From Urechidicola croceus (lineage in GTDB: Bacteria; Bacteroidota; Bacteroidia; Flavobacteriales; Flavobacteriaceae), in contig NZ_CP017478.1 in assembly GCF_001761325.1 (NCBI RefSeq), positions 2,625,501-2,689,500 on the forward strand: 64,000 bases of DNA, in the 5' to 3' direction. The position numbers were made by a program, and so were the translations under genes. Below, one piece after another: positions 63,545 through 64,000 of this stretch (positions are counted from its first letter, which is position 1; each line of letters opens with the position of its first letter). Under the pieces are notes generated by a model. The model had not been told where the DNA came from. It ran no database searches and worked only from the letters and a program-made list of their open reading frames with translations.

Positions 63545-64000
63545 ATGTTAAAAGACAAAAACGAACAAAGAACTTCTCTATCTGAATTAGGTGAATTTGG
63601 TTTAATTAATCATTTAACTAAATATTTTACAATTAATTGTGAATCTACAGAGAAAGCAATTGGAGATGACGCCGCTGTTCTAGAATTTTCTGGAAAGCAA
63701 GTATTGGTAACTACTGATTTACTAGTCGAAGGAGTACATTTTGATTTGAGTTATATGCCTTTAAAGCATTTAGGTTACAAAGCGGTTATGGTTAATTTGA
63801 GTGATGTATATGCAATGAATGGAACTGCTTCTCAAATTACAGTTTCAATGGCAGTTTCTAATAGATTTCCTTTGGAAGCTTTGGAGGAATTATATGCTGG
63901 AATTCAGTTAGCATGTAAAAATTACAATATTGATTTAATAGGTGGAGATACAACATCATCGACGAAAGGAATGTTGTTAAGTATTACTGCAATTGGAGAA
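63545..64000 (+). CDS. thiL: Thiamine-monophosphate kinase, N-terminal part (runs off right edge)
   Basis: A frame of 152 codons from ATG 63545 to the window end. The start MLKDKNEQRTSLSELGEFGLINHL, then AIGDDAAVLEF, VTTDLLVEGVHFDLSYMP, GYKAVMVNLSDVYAMNG and NIDLIGGDTTSS are clear ThiL motifs (Asp residues bind Mg-ATP). The enzyme makes thiamine diphosphate. About half the protein is present. It is divergent from the lipoprotein operon. Confidence 0.93.
   Translation, partial: MLKDKNEQRTSLSELGEFGLINHLTKYFTINCESTEKAIGDDAAVLEFSGKQVLVTTDLLVEGVHFDLSYMPLKHLGYKAVMVNLSDVYAMNGTASQITVSMAVSNRFPLEALEELYAGIQLACKNYNIDLIGGDTTSSTKGMLLSITAIGE

Noticed and set aside
1-64000. tRNA, rRNA, CRISPR arrays, insertion sequences and phage genes
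   Set aside because: I looked for these by eye and saw none; a short structured RNA could still be missed without a covariance search.

Overview
The window is strongly AT-rich chromosomal DNA of a member of the Flavobacteriaceae (phylum Bacteroidota), probably a marine or aquatic heterotroph. This rests on gene content: a complete Bat (Bacteroides aerotolerance) operon, a type IX secretion (T9SS type A) C-terminal sorting domain, a TonB receptor with a carboxypeptidase-like N-terminal domain, the IPExxxVDY family, many lipoproteins with acidic residues just after the lipobox Cys, and promoters of the Bacteroidota type (TTG / TAnnTTTG). No tRNA, rRNA, CRISPR array, insertion sequence or phage gene was found. 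All assignments come from reading the sequence; no database was searched.

Layout. 1-3.9 kb: the start of an exported protein on the minus strand, then a HupE-like membrane protein, a dCMP-deaminase-like enzyme, a C-terminal processing protease and LpxH. 4.0-12.2 kb: the Bat operon (moxR, DUF58, a BatD-like short protein, batA, batB, batC, batD, batE). 12.2-19.0 kb: an apparent inorganic-carbon operon made of a small exported protein, a SulP transporter, a universal stress protein, a beta-carbonic anhydrase, a DUF2490 protein, a second SulP and a second beta-carbonic anhydrase, closed by a strong terminator. 19-26.4 kb: CvpA, a conserved small protein, an SDR oxidoreductase, two thioredoxin-like proteins, YraN, an LD-carboxypeptidase and methionyl-tRNA synthetase. 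26.5-31.6 kb: a large MG2/plug-like exported protein, a T9SS-secreted W-repeat protein, and a sulfide:quinone oxidoreductase with an upstream palindromic operator.

31.7-38.1 kb holds the most interesting cluster: DUF4856 lipoprotein, imelysin lipoprotein, an HTTM protein resembling vitamin-K-dependent gamma-glutamyl carboxylase, and a FecA-like TonB receptor. It looks like a metal-uptake system that may use a post-translational modification. 38.2-45.5 kb: a 1-Cys peroxiredoxin, Tex, a serine hydrolase, a membrane-bound LytTR regulator, a short SSB, and three small conserved proteins. 45.5-51.7 kb: the housekeeping block CBS protein, pyk, IPExxxVDY, rnc, fabF, acpP, purN, rnhA. 51.8-58.5 kb: sufABCD and sufS, split by an oppositely oriented serine hydrolase. 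58.6-63.4 kb: a tight four-gene lipoprotein operon containing an MbnP/MbnH-like pair (diheme enzyme plus its partner). The right edge carries the start of thiL on the plus strand.

A family of short palindromic repeats is scattered between genes (19.9, 23.1, 23.25, 24.3 and 51.8 kb). One copy sits in frame inside methionyl-tRNA synthetase and adds about ten residues to that essential enzyme. Several perfect palindromes act as terminators, including two identical 18-bp copies 2 kb apart and a 44-bp perfect palindrome downstream of pyk.
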